From Streptomyces durmitorensis (GTDB taxonomy: Bacteria; Actinomycetota; Actinomycetes; Streptomycetales; Streptomycetaceae), in NCBI RefSeq assembly GCF_023498005.1, contig NZ_CP097289.1, positions 4,402,001-4,466,000 of the forward strand: a DNA stretch of 64,000 nucleotides. The letters are read 5' to 3'. The notes beneath the pieces were generated by a model. That model made no database searches, had not been told where the DNA came from, and saw only the letters and a program-made list of their open reading frames with translations. Shown one piece after another: positions 24,184 to 34,231 of this stretch. Numbering within the stretch: position 1 is the first letter of the stretch; every line of letters begins with the position of its first letter. A program made the position numbers and the translations under genes.

Positions 24184-24420
24184 CGACAGCCGCAGACCGC
24201 GCCCGACGGACCGGTCGCCGGCCGCACCCACCCCGGAGCGCCCGCGCACCCCACCCCGGCAGACCCGGTCCACACCCGGCAGCGAAAGCGGACGACCCGC
24301 ACCCCTCCACCGCCAACCTCGCACCAGCCGGGCGGCCCCGGCACCGACTGCACGGCACCCTGCGGCTGGCGAGCCCCGGTTCACCGAGCCACAAACCGGA
24401 CGGGCTGCCCGGCTAAGAGG

Positions 24421-24554
24421 GGGCGGGTGGGTGGGGACAAAGCGGCACCGCACCCGCGCCGGGACACCGCTGCCGCAGCCAGCACCCGCGCCCCGTAGCC
24501 GTAGCCAGTACCCAGGGCGGGTTGCCCGACCAGGTGGGGGCGGGTGGGTGGGGG
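24421..24554 (+). promoter_or_regulatory. Two G-quadruplex motifs upstream of NACHT 3
   Basis: GGG-C-GGG-T-GGG-T-GGGG occupies 24421-24436, and the same pattern with longer outer runs occupies 24536-24554. Both share the core GGGCGGGTGGGTGG with the 5.7-6.2 kb array. Loops are single nucleotides, the most stable class. Confidence 0.7.
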
Positions 24555-24589
24555 AAGACGGCACCGGTGCAGCGCCTGGCAGCGAGCGA

Positions 24590-24745
24590 TCCTTGCGCCA
24601 CACGAAGCCGGGCAGAACCAACGACCGGTCCCTGCGCCACACGAAGCCGGGCAGAACCAATGAACGGTCCCTGCGCCACACAAAGCCGGGCAGAACCAAT
24701 GAACGATCCTTGCCCCACACGCAGCCGAACAGCGCAAGCGACCAC
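24590..24745 (+). repeat. Four 39-bp tandem repeats upstream of NACHT 3
   Basis: Units start at 24590, 24629, 24668 and 24707. The first three are nearly identical (core TGCGCCACACGAAGCCGGGC), the fourth is degenerate. There are no spacers, so it is not CRISPR. Confidence 0.9.
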
Positions 24746-24790
24746 GTACCAGTTAAGCCCCAACCCCCGCCGCCCCCACCCCCCTTCACC

Positions 24791-24802
24791 TACCCTCGAC
24801 AC
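24791..24802 (+). promoter_or_regulatory. -10-like element before NACHT 3
   Basis: TACCCT (24791-24796) ends 6 nt before the ATG at 24803, placing the expected transcription start at the start codon. It mirrors NACHT 1 and 2. Confidence 0.5.
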
Positions 24803-27364
24803 ATGGTCGAAGCCACCACGCTAGGCGCCCGCATCGCGTCCGGCGTCGTCGTGCCGCTCATCAAGAAGCTCTTCGTGGCGGACCAGCCGGGCGCGGCCCT
24901 GGTGGACAAGCCGGTCCGCATCTCCGCCCTCATCTCGTTCAGCGGCGAGAAACGCAGCGTCACGCCCAAGGACGTCGAGAAGGTCGCCGACGAGCTCGTG
25001 CGCCGGGCGCTGAAGGCCGCCGGGCCCCACGAGCAGCCCATCGACCCGGGCGAAGCCCTCGCCGTACGGAACGCCCTCGCCCACTCCCTCGCCGCCCTCG
25101 GCACCATCACCATCGAGGACTTCGAAGCCGTATCCATGGGGCCGGAAGGCTTCGCGAACCTGCTCCGGTCCAACGCGGGCACCGTCATCATCTCCTTCGG
25201 CCTCAGCGCGAGCGGCGAACTCTTCTACGAGCGCCTCCTCCACACCGCCTGCCTCCACATCCTGAACTTCTTCACCCGGCGCTCCACCTACATCGCCCGC
25301 CAACTCACCGTCAACACCCAGCAGTTGGCCCGTGTCGTCCAAGCCATCGACATCCTTCTCGACCGGCTTCCCTCCCAGACCGCCGAGGACGCCGCCTTCG
25401 AGGACCGCTACGCCACCCACATCGCGCAGCGCCACGGCACCCTCACCATCTACGGCCTCGACGCCGGCACCAGCGAGTGGCCCCTCGACACCGCCTACCT
25501 CAGCCTGGAGGCGACCCGCGAGCGCACAGGCCCCGGCGGCAGCGGGCTGCACGTCCCCGCCGAGCAGGTCCTCGCCCAGCACGACCAGGTCCTGCTGCGC
25601 GGCGTCGCCGGATCCGGCAAGACCACCCTCGTCCAGTGGCTCGCCGTGACGGCGGCGAGCCGGACGTACGAACACGGGCTCACGCACCTCATCGGGCGCG
25701 TGCCCTTCGTCCTGCCCATGCGGCGGATCCTGCGGCCGGGGGCCGAGCTGCCCATCCCGGGGGACTTCCTCAAGGCCGTCGCCTGCCCGGTCGCGGGCGA
25801 CCAGCCCGCCGGCTGGGTCGACCGCGTCCTGCGCGCCCGGCGCGGCGTGCTCCTCGTCGACGGGATAGACGAGATCGCCGGCGAGCGGCGCGAATCCGCC
25901 CGCCGGTGGCTGCGCGAGCTGGCGCGGACCTTCCCCGGGAACCTGTGGCTCGTCACCTCGCGCCCCTCCGCCGTCCCCGAACGATGGCTGACCGCCGCCG
26001 GCTTCAACGAAGTCACGCTCTCCCCGATGGCCCGCCACGACGTCGCCACCTTCGTACGCCGCTGGCACCACGCCGCCGGGGCCGACGAGTCCACCGGCGC
26101 CTCCCTGCTGCGGGCCGTGCGGACCACCACCGAGCTGAACCGTCTGGCCACCAACCCCCTGATGTGCGGCATGCTCTGCGCCCTGCACCGGGACCGGAAC
26201 GGCTTCCTGCCCCAGGACAGGAAGTCCCTCTACGAGGCCGCCCTCTCCATGCTCCTCGAACGGCGGGACAGGGAACGGGGGTTGGACGATCCGGGCGGAG
26301 TGCGCATTCCCTACGCCACCCAGATCCAGCTCCTGCAACGCCTCGCATGGTGGCTGATCCGCAACAGCCGCTCGGAGATGGACCGTTCGGATGCGCTGCA
26401 CATCATCACGCAGGCGCTCCCCTCCCTGAACCTGAGCAGCGACGCGGAGGAGATCTACACCTCGCTCCTGCTGCGCTCCGGACTGCTGCGCGAACCCGCC
26501 GACGGGCGCGTCGACTTCCTTCACCGCACGTTCCAGGACTATCTCGGCTCCCGGCTCGCGGTGCAGGAACTGGACTTCGACCTGCTCCTGAACAACGCGG
26601 ACAAGGACGAGTGGGAGGACGTCGTCCTCCTCGCCATCGCCCACGCGCGGCCGAAGGAGGCCGGGCAGATGCTGCGGCACCTCGTCGAGCAGGGCACCCC
26701 GCGCGGCAAACTCCTGGCCGCCGCGGGACTGCCGTACGCGGCGGAGGTGGCGCCCGCGATCCGTTCGTTCGTGGAGGTCGGGGTGCAGCTGCTCGTGCCG
26801 CCCGGATCCAGCGCCGAGGCCGAGGAGCTGGCACGGACCGGGGGCGAGCTCGTGCTCTCGCTGCTTCCGGCCGCGGAGGGTCTCGACGACCGCGTGGCAC
26901 GTCTTGTGGCCCATACGGCAAGCGGGTTGGGCAGCGAGTCCGCGCTGCACTTCCTGACCCAGTTCCGCGAGCACCCCAGCATCGACGTCCAGCAGACCCT
27001 CGCCGCGTCCTGGCCGCACTTCGACCGCGAGCTCTACGCCGTGGAGATACTCGCGCACCTGCCACGCCAGGCGCGGGTCACCGTGCGCGACACCGGCGAC
27101 CTCCGCGCCCTGCGCTCCATCGGCGGCTGGGCGGACATCCAGGTCGTCGGCGCCTACCGCGTCGAGGACCTGACCGAACTCATCGTCCGCGAGCGGCTCA
27201 CCCGGCTCAATCTGGAGGCGTCCCATCCCGTCGAAGGCCTGGCCTGGCTCTCGGCCTTCCCGAACCTCAAGAGGGTCCATGTGGCCTCGGACGTCGGCGA
27301 AACCGTCGCACAGCAGGTGCCGGACCGGATCGAACTCATCACCCCACCGCCGTGGAGGGTTTGA
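24803..27364 (+). CDS. NACHT-domain NTPase 3, short C-terminus
   Basis: The 853-residue paralogue opens with PLIKKLFVADQPGAALVDKP, matching NACHT 1. Walker A GVAGSGKTT is near residues 267-275, Walker B VLLVDGIDE near 349-357, then TSRP, ATNPLMCGMLCALHRDRNG and VDFLHRTFQDYLGS. The HEAT-like linker (LVPPGSSAEAEELARTGGEL) is conserved. Only one or two leucine-rich repeats remain at about 797-830 (LTRLNLE, LKRVHV), so it is some 200 residues shorter than NACHT 1 and 2 at the C-terminus. The ATG is set by paralogue alignment. The stop lies in an inverted repeat shared with the next promoter region. Confidence 0.85.
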   Translation: MVEATTLGARIASGVVVPLIKKLFVADQPGAALVDKPVRISALISFSGEKRSVTPKDVEKVADELVRRALKAAGPHEQPIDPGEALAVRNALAHSLAALGTITIEDFEAVSMGPEGFANLLRSNAGTVIISFGLSASGELFYERLLHTACLHILNFFTRRSTYIARQLTVNTQQLARVVQAIDILLDRLPSQTAEDAAFEDRYATHIAQRHGTLTIYGLDAGTSEWPLDTAYLSLEATRERTGPGGSGLHVPAEQVLAQHDQVLLRGVAGSGKTTLVQWLAVTAASRTYEHGLTHLIGRVPFVLPMRRILRPGAELPIPGDFLKAVACPVAGDQPAGWVDRVLRARRGVLLVDGIDEIAGERRESARRWLRELARTFPGNLWLVTSRPSAVPERWLTAAGFNEVTLSPMARHDVATFVRRWHHAAGADESTGASLLRAVRTTTELNRLATNPLMCGMLCALHRDRNGFLPQDRKSLYEAALSMLLERRDRERGLDDPGGVRIPYATQIQLLQRLAWWLIRNSRSEMDRSDALHIITQALPSLNLSSDAEEIYTSLLLRSGLLREPADGRVDFLHRTFQDYLGSRLAVQELDFDLLLNNADKDEWEDVVLLAIAHARPKEAGQMLRHLVEQGTPRGKLLAAAGLPYAAEVAPAIRSFVEVGVQLLVPPGSSAEAEELARTGGELVLSLLPAAEGLDDRVARLVAHTASGLGSESALHFLTQFREHPSIDVQQTLAASWPHFDRELYAVEILAHLPRQARVTVRDTGDLRALRSIGGWADIQVVGAYRVEDLTELIVRERLTRLNLEASHPVEGLAWLSAFPNLKRVHVASDVGETVAQQVPDRIELITPPPWRV

Positions 27365-27384
27365 CCTACCCTTGACCCTCCACG
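27351..27384. promoter_or_regulatory. Inverted repeat over the NACHT 3 stop and NACHT 4 promoter
   Basis: CGTGGAGGGT (27351-27360) and ACCCTCCACG (27375-27384) are perfect arms with a 14-nt loop. The loop holds the NACHT 3 stop codon and TACCCT (27367-27372), a -10-like element 43 nt before the NACHT 4 ATG. It could attenuate read-through or act as an operator. Confidence 0.55.
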
Positions 27385-27415
27385 ACACACGAAATCCCAC
27401 CCGCAGGGACCCCCT

Positions 27416-29986
27416 ATGTCCATGGAGCCCGTTGTCCGTATCCCCTCGCCCCTCGCCACACCCCTCGTACAACGGCTCATCGGCACGCCTCCCCCGCAGG
27501 CGCCCACCACACCCGAGCTGATCGCCGCCTTCACCACCTGGCGCGGCGCGGACGCCCCTGCGACACCGGACGACGTGCACCGCACGGCCGCCGACTTCGT
27601 CCATCTCGCCGCCGAGGCGCACACCGCTCCGACGACCGAACTGGCTGCCGTGGTCGATGTGTTGACGCGCACGCTGCTCGCCATCGGGGAGCTGGACCTC
27701 ACGGACGTGGACGCCGTGCGCCTGGGCCCGCAGGACTACGCGCGACGGCTCCGGGGCGCCGTGCAGGGCGCCGACCGCTCCCTGACGCCCAGCGCCGCGT
27801 GGTTCCACGACGAGCTGCTCGTGGCCGTGTGCCTGCACGTCCTGTACCACTTCGTCCGGCGCTCCCCGCACATCCAGCGGCACATGGCCGAGCGCGCGAG
27901 CCGCATCCGCCAGCTCATCGACCTGAACGACGCGGAGGCCGCGGCCCGCCAGCCCGAACAGTCCCAGGAGGACCGGGACTTCGAGGCCGCCTACGCCGAA
28001 GAAGTCGTACGACAGCACGGCTGGCTCACCATCGTCGGCGTGGACCTGGCCAACGCGCCGGACCGCTGGCAACTGGAGGACACCTACCTCAGCCTGGAGG
28101 CCGAGGAGAGCAGCGGCAGCGGCGTACCGGGCGAGCCGCGGACCGTGCTGCTCGCCGACCGGGCCCTGGAGGGCCACGAGCGGGTGCTCCTTCGTGGCGT
28201 CGCGGGCTCGGGCAAGACGACCCTCGTGCAGTGGCTCGCCGTGGCCGCCGCGCGCGAGGGCGCCCGCGTGCCCTTCGTCCTTCCCGTACGCCGCTTCGCC
28301 CGCGAGGGCTTCCCCGCCCCGGACGAGTTCCTGCACGCCATCCGCCACCCCCTCGCCGACCAGGCCCCGGAGGGCTGGGTCGTGCGCACGCTCCTCGCGG
28401 GCCGCGCCATGCTCCTGGTCGACGGCATCGACGAGGCCCCGGAGGCCACCCGCGGCGAGCTGCGCAACCAGCTGCGCCGCCTCCTTCGCATCTTCTCCGG
28501 CAACGGCTGCCTGGTGACGTCCCGCCCCTCTGCCGTCGAGGACGGCTGGCTCGCCCAGGAGCGCCTCGCCGAGGAGGGCTTCAAGGAGCTGTCCCTCGCA
28601 CCGATGTCACGCGACCAGGTCACCCGCTTCATCCACGACTGGCACGCGGCCGCGATGAGCGACGACCAGTGCAAGGAACAGGCGGAGCGCGACAAGCTGA
28701 AGGAGTACGAACAGCGTCTCCTGCACTCCGTGCGCATCTACCGCGAGCTGCGCCAGCTCGCCACCAACCCCCTGATGTGCGGCCTGATATGCGCCCTCAA
28801 CCGCGACCGCTCCGGCTCCCTGCCCAAAGGCCGCAAGGAGCTGTACGACGCCGCCCTGGAGATGCTCCTCCAGCGCCGCGACCCCGAACGCGACGTCCTG
28901 TACGCCGATGATGTGCGGCTCATGCAGGGCCCCCGGGAGCTGCTCCTGCGCAAGCTGGCCCACGCGATGGTGGAGGAGGGCGTCTCGGAGCTGCCGCGCG
29001 AGCGGGTCGTGGCCATTCTGGACGGCGCCCTGCCCGCCATCCCCTCCGCGCGCGCCGAGGGCGACGGCGAGAAGATCTTCCGTCACCTGCTGCACCGCAC
29101 GGGTCTGCTCCGCGAACAGGCGGGCCTCTCGGTGGACTTCATCCACCGCACCTTCCAGGACTATCTGGCCGCCAAGGAGATAGTGGCCCGCGGCCAGTTG
29201 CCCACCCTCGTCGAGCACGCACACCAGGCCGAGTGGGAGGAGGTCATCCGCATGGCGGCCGCCCACGCACGGCCCGAGGAGTGCGCCGACTTCCTGGAGC
29301 GGCTGCTCGCCGCCGCCCCGAACCTGCGCCGCCCGCACGTGAACCACCGGCGCCTGATGGCCGCGGCCTGCCTGGAGCACGTCACCGAGCTCGACCCGGC
29401 GGTGCAGCAGCTCGTCCACGACCGTACGAAGAACCTCGTGCGCCCCACGACCGAACTGGCCGCCCGCAGCCTCGGCTGGGTCGGCCCCATCGTCCTGGAG
29501 CAGCTCCCGGACCCCGAGCAGGTGCCCAGCGACCAGCAGGCGCTCCTCCTTGCGATCACGGCGACCCGCGTCCAGGACGACGCCGCCATCGACTACCTCG
29601 CCCGCCTGCGCCACCGCTCGGCGCTGTCCATCCGGCTCGAACTCGCGCGCCCCTGGCGGCACTTCGACACGGAGCGGTACGCACAGGAGATCATCGCCCA
29701 CCTCGACCCGGTCGGCCTGTACTTCCCGGTCTCCGACACCGCCGAGCTCGCGGCCCTTCGGCAGCTCGGCGGGCGGCCCTGGATCCAGGTCGTGGGCGTC
29801 ATACGCACCGAGGAGCTCCTCGACGGACTGGAGCACGAGCAGCTCACCCACCTGTGGGTCACCGCGGAACTGGCCGACACGGACATGTCCTGGCTCACAC
29901 GCTTCCCCAACCTGAGCGTGCTCAGGGTCAACCCCCGCCTCCCCCGCGTACGGAACGTACCGGAGGGAATCACGATCACGTCATAG
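27416..29986 (+). CDS. NACHT-domain NTPase 4, divergent N-terminus and short C-terminus
   Basis: The 856-residue paralogue lies 51 bp after NACHT 3 and has an AGGGA-type ribosome binding site, unlike the others. Its first 100 residues are diverged (PSPLATPLVQRLIG), but the later N-domain (CLHVLYHFVRRS; WLTIVGVDLANAP) is recognisable. Walker A GVAGSGKTT is near 261-269, Walker B MLLVDGIDE near 332-340, TSRP and VDFIHRTFQDYLAA follow. A 15-residue Lys/Glu insertion follows the sensor region (DDQCKEQAERDKLKEYEQRL). The C-terminus keeps about two leucine-rich repeats (residues 810-845). A dispersed Streptomyces repeat and a terminator follow. Confidence 0.85.
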   Translation: MSMEPVVRIPSPLATPLVQRLIGTPPPQAPTTPELIAAFTTWRGADAPATPDDVHRTAADFVHLAAEAHTAPTTELAAVVDVLTRTLLAIGELDLTDVDAVRLGPQDYARRLRGAVQGADRSLTPSAAWFHDELLVAVCLHVLYHFVRRSPHIQRHMAERASRIRQLIDLNDAEAAARQPEQSQEDRDFEAAYAEEVVRQHGWLTIVGVDLANAPDRWQLEDTYLSLEAEESSGSGVPGEPRTVLLADRALEGHERVLLRGVAGSGKTTLVQWLAVAAAREGARVPFVLPVRRFAREGFPAPDEFLHAIRHPLADQAPEGWVVRTLLAGRAMLLVDGIDEAPEATRGELRNQLRRLLRIFSGNGCLVTSRPSAVEDGWLAQERLAEEGFKELSLAPMSRDQVTRFIHDWHAAAMSDDQCKEQAERDKLKEYEQRLLHSVRIYRELRQLATNPLMCGLICALNRDRSGSLPKGRKELYDAALEMLLQRRDPERDVLYADDVRLMQGPRELLLRKLAHAMVEEGVSELPRERVVAILDGALPAIPSARAEGDGEKIFRHLLHRTGLLREQAGLSVDFIHRTFQDYLAAKEIVARGQLPTLVEHAHQAEWEEVIRMAAAHARPEECADFLERLLAAAPNLRRPHVNHRRLMAAACLEHVTELDPAVQQLVHDRTKNLVRPTTELAARSLGWVGPIVLEQLPDPEQVPSDQQALLLAITATRVQDDAAIDYLARLRHRSALSIRLELARPWRHFDTERYAQEIIAHLDPVGLYFPVSDTAELAALRQLGGRPWIQVVGVIRTEELLDGLEHEQLTHLWVTAELADTDMSWLTRFPNLSVLRVNPRLPRVRNVPEGITITS

Positions 29987-29992
29987 CCGCGG

Positions 29993-30060
29993 GCAGGGGC
30001 AGCCCCCGTAGGGGGCGCGGGGAACTGCGCGAGCAACCACAACGCACCCGCAGCCGCACG
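29993..30060. repeat. Dispersed Streptomyces extragenic repeat
   Basis: The string GGCGCGGGGAACTGCGCGAG, followed by CAACCACAACGCACCCGCAG, resembles a short noncoding element that I recall in many copies in Streptomyces genomes. It marks the right end of the NACHT block. Confidence 0.6.
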
Positions 30061-30065
30061 CCAAA

Positions 30066-30106
30066 AGGGGCTGCCCCGGACCGAGAAACGGTCCGGGGCA
30101 GCCCCT
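30066..30106. terminator. Bidirectional terminator between NACHT 4 and clpC
   Basis: A perfect 17-bp stem, AGGGGCTGCCCCGGACC (30066-30082) and its complement (30090-30106), has a 7-nt loop. A-rich sequence on the left gives a short U-run for the clpC transcript. Confidence 0.9.
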
Positions 30107-30130
30107 GTGAGCCTGTGCGAGCCCGGCGGG

Positions 30131-32656
<2,526 letters not shown>

Positions 32657-33097
32657 CGTTAATCGCTCCTCAGAGCGGTCAGGCAGTAAGGGGGCTGTCC
32701 CCTCCCTGTCCTTCCGCAGCTTAGTCCCGCAAGCGGGGACCGCTCATTCCAACTGCCGACACCCGGCCGAGAACAAGAGGTGCCTCCTGACCCCGAACGC
32801 CGACAACTGCTCCAACCCGATGGTGCGAGACGATGTTCCCGCAGGCCAAGCACTTACCCTCACCTCAGCTACGCCGATGGCGAACGTGAGACGGCCTGGC
32901 GCGTGTGTCGCCCCTCCCCACTAGGGATGTCTTACCCGCAACGACTGACACTCCATGCGGCGCGCGCCGGTTCCCTCCGCTACGGGCGAACACCCTTGCG
33001 CCGCCGAACACGCCCTTACGCCCTCTTTCCGGGCACTGTGCGCATTCATGAAGACACGCTGCGTAACCCAGGAGCCTTCCGGCCGGTTGCTCCTGGC
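32657..33097. other. Divergent region between clpC and the SCO3374-like gene
   Basis: I see no RNA gene or recognised element. A CCCGC-AA-GCGGG inverted repeat at 32726-32737 may regulate clpC. CCAGGAGC (33068-33075) and GCTCCTGG (33089-33096) form a perfect inverted repeat ending one base before the chosen ATG of the next gene. The frame of that gene stays open upstream, so a longer start is possible. Confidence 0.6.
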
Positions 33098-33691
33098 ATG
33101 GCCATCACCGTTCCCAAGACCCGTGTACCGGTCGAACAGAGCGACCCGGTGCGGCAGTGGTACGAGAACGAACTCGGCTGGGCGACCGCCGAGCACCCTC
33201 CCGGACTGCCGGTGCAGCTCCTGACGGGGCTCCGCTTCGACGTACTGCAGTTGCCCGCTGAAGCAGGCTTCGCCGCCCTGCGGCATCTCGGGCCGAAGGC
33301 TCCGGTGGCTCTGCGGGGGGAATCGATGCGGCTCTTCGTGGCCGCAGGGAGCGCCGACGAGCTTCCGGGACTCCTGGAGTGGCTGGAGTGGGGCGGCATC
33401 CGCCTCGACCTCACGGCCATCGGTGCGGGCGGACGGATCGACGCGCCCACGCCTCCGGGGTGGTCCGGCTCGCAGGGGGCCGCCGTCTGGCTGCGACCCC
33501 CAGAGCCCGGGTGCGAGGTGGAGCCGACGCTGCCGGCACTGCCTTCCCTGTCGTGCGTGGGGGGTGGCACCGTGCCCCACAGCGACCCCGCCGTGGGCTC
33601 CGGTCTCGTACGACTTGTGGACACGGCGGCAACGCAGTGCCACCGGGTCCGGTTGCGACGGACCCGTCGTCAGCCGTTGGCCTTCTCGTAG
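33098..33691 (+). CDS. SCO3374-like conserved actinobacterial protein
   Basis: The 197-residue protein lies between clpC and lsr2, the position of SCO3374 in S. coelicolor. Features are an opening VRQWYENELGWATAEHPPGL and LTGLRFDVLQLPAEAGFAAL, then a Ser/Gly turn and a WLRPPEPGCEVEPTLPALP segment. This resembles the N-terminal part of bifunctional primase-polymerase-like proteins found in actinobacteria, but no catalytic role can be assigned. Start choice is uncertain: no Shine-Dalgarno precedes the ATG at 33098, and GTG at 33038 is in frame. Its last 22 bp overlap the convergent lsr2 end. Confidence 0.7.
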   Translation: MAITVPKTRVPVEQSDPVRQWYENELGWATAEHPPGLPVQLLTGLRFDVLQLPAEAGFAALRHLGPKAPVALRGESMRLFVAAGSADELPGLLEWLEWGGIRLDLTAIGAGGRIDAPTPPGWSGSQGAAVWLRPPEPGCEVEPTLPALPSLSCVGGGTVPHSDPAVGSGLVRLVDTAATQCHRVRLRRTRRQPLAFS

Positions 33692-34008
33692 GCCTCGCGA
33701 ATGGACGCGGGGACGCGGCCGCGGTCGTTGACCTCGAAACCGTTGTCCTTCGCCCAGGCACGGATCGCCGCGGTGTCCTGACCGCCGCTCGTGGCAGCGG
33801 CACGGGCTTTGCCGCGCCCGGCCGATCCACGGCCACCGGTGCGACGACCGCCCTTGAGGTACGGCTCAAGAAGACCGCGGAGCTTGTCCGCGTTCGACGT
33901 GGTGAGGTCGATCTCGTACGACTTGCCGTCCAGCGCAAACGTCACGGTCTCGTCTGCCTCGCCACCGTCGAGGTCATCGACAAGAAGGACCTGAACCTTC
34001 TGTGCCAC
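33670..34008 (-). CDS. lsr2: Lsr2, nucleoid-associated silencer
   Basis: The 112-residue protein has an N-terminal beta-rich dimerisation domain (KVQVLLVDDLDGGEADETVTFALDGKSYEIDL), a Gly/Arg/Ala linker, and a C-terminal helix-turn-helix (DTAAIRAWAKDNGFEVNDRGRVPASI) with the RGR AT-hook-like motif. It binds AT-rich DNA and silences transferred or specialised genes. The GTG at 34008 with AGGAAA just upstream fits the usual start; an ATG five codons earlier at 34023 is in frame. Notable here because Lsr2 is the classic silencer of horizontally acquired genes such as defence clusters. Confidence 0.95.
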   Translation of the reverse strand: MAQKVQVLLVDDLDGGEADETVTFALDGKSYEIDLTTSNADKLRGLLEPYLKGGRRTGGRGSAGRGKARAAATSGGQDTAAIRAWAKDNGFEVNDRGRVPASIREAYEKANG

Positions 34009-34081
34009 CGGATTTCCTTTCATCGATAACTTAGGGCCGGATCGCACGGCGCGAGCCGCAGAATCGCCGCCCCCTGTTATA

Positions 34082-34093
34082 TGCAGTACTGCA
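34082..34093. promoter_or_regulatory. Palindrome upstream of lsr2
   Basis: TGCAGTACTGCA is a perfect 12-bp palindrome 74 bp before the GTG, in the most AT-rich part of the interval; GCAGTAC also repeats directly. It is a candidate operator for lsr2. Confidence 0.45.
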
Positions 34094-34231
34094 GTACGTC
34101 GGAAAGCAAACCGCTTTTGCTGGGAAAACACAAACCCCCGGGAGAGACTGAGGACCCCGAGAACCCTGGAAACGTGCGCGTTTCGGACATAGGGAACCGG
34201 GGCAGCAGGCAGCCCGGAATACCGGCGACGA

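Larger units (their letters stand above)
24184..24802. other. Repeat-rich intergenic region upstream of the third NACHT gene
   Basis: These 619 bp contain two plus-strand G-quadruplex motifs (24421-24436, 24536-24554), four 39-bp tandem units (24590-24745), and a C-rich stretch (24758-24784) that is a G-quadruplex motif on the minus strand. A -10-like TACCCT follows. The frame of NACHT 3 stays open back to 24431, but the product would be Arg/Pro/Gly low complexity unlike the paralogues, so I treat it as noncoding. Confidence 0.7.

Noticed and set aside
24590-24745. CRISPR array
   Set aside because: The units are directly abutting 39-bp repeats with no variable spacers, and there are no cas genes in the window.
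24431-24802. N-terminal extension of NACHT 3 by 124 codons
   Set aside because: The product would be tandem Arg/Lys/Pro repeats and poly-Pro, while paralogue alignment and the -10-like box place the start at 24803.
24821-28348. Long minus-strand frame over NACHT 3 and 4
   Set aside because: Same explanation: a shadow frame with no recognisable motifs opposite a gene with intact Walker motifs.
15073-29986. Integrative element or prophage carrying the NACHT genes
   Set aside because: No integrase, tRNA attachment site, transposase or phage structural gene is present, and the G+C and codon use look like the neighbours.
32780-33097. Longer start for the SCO3374-like gene
   Set aside because: The upstream frame is open but Arg/Pro/Leu-rich, has no ribosome binding site, and crosses the clpC promoter; kept as an uncertainty only.
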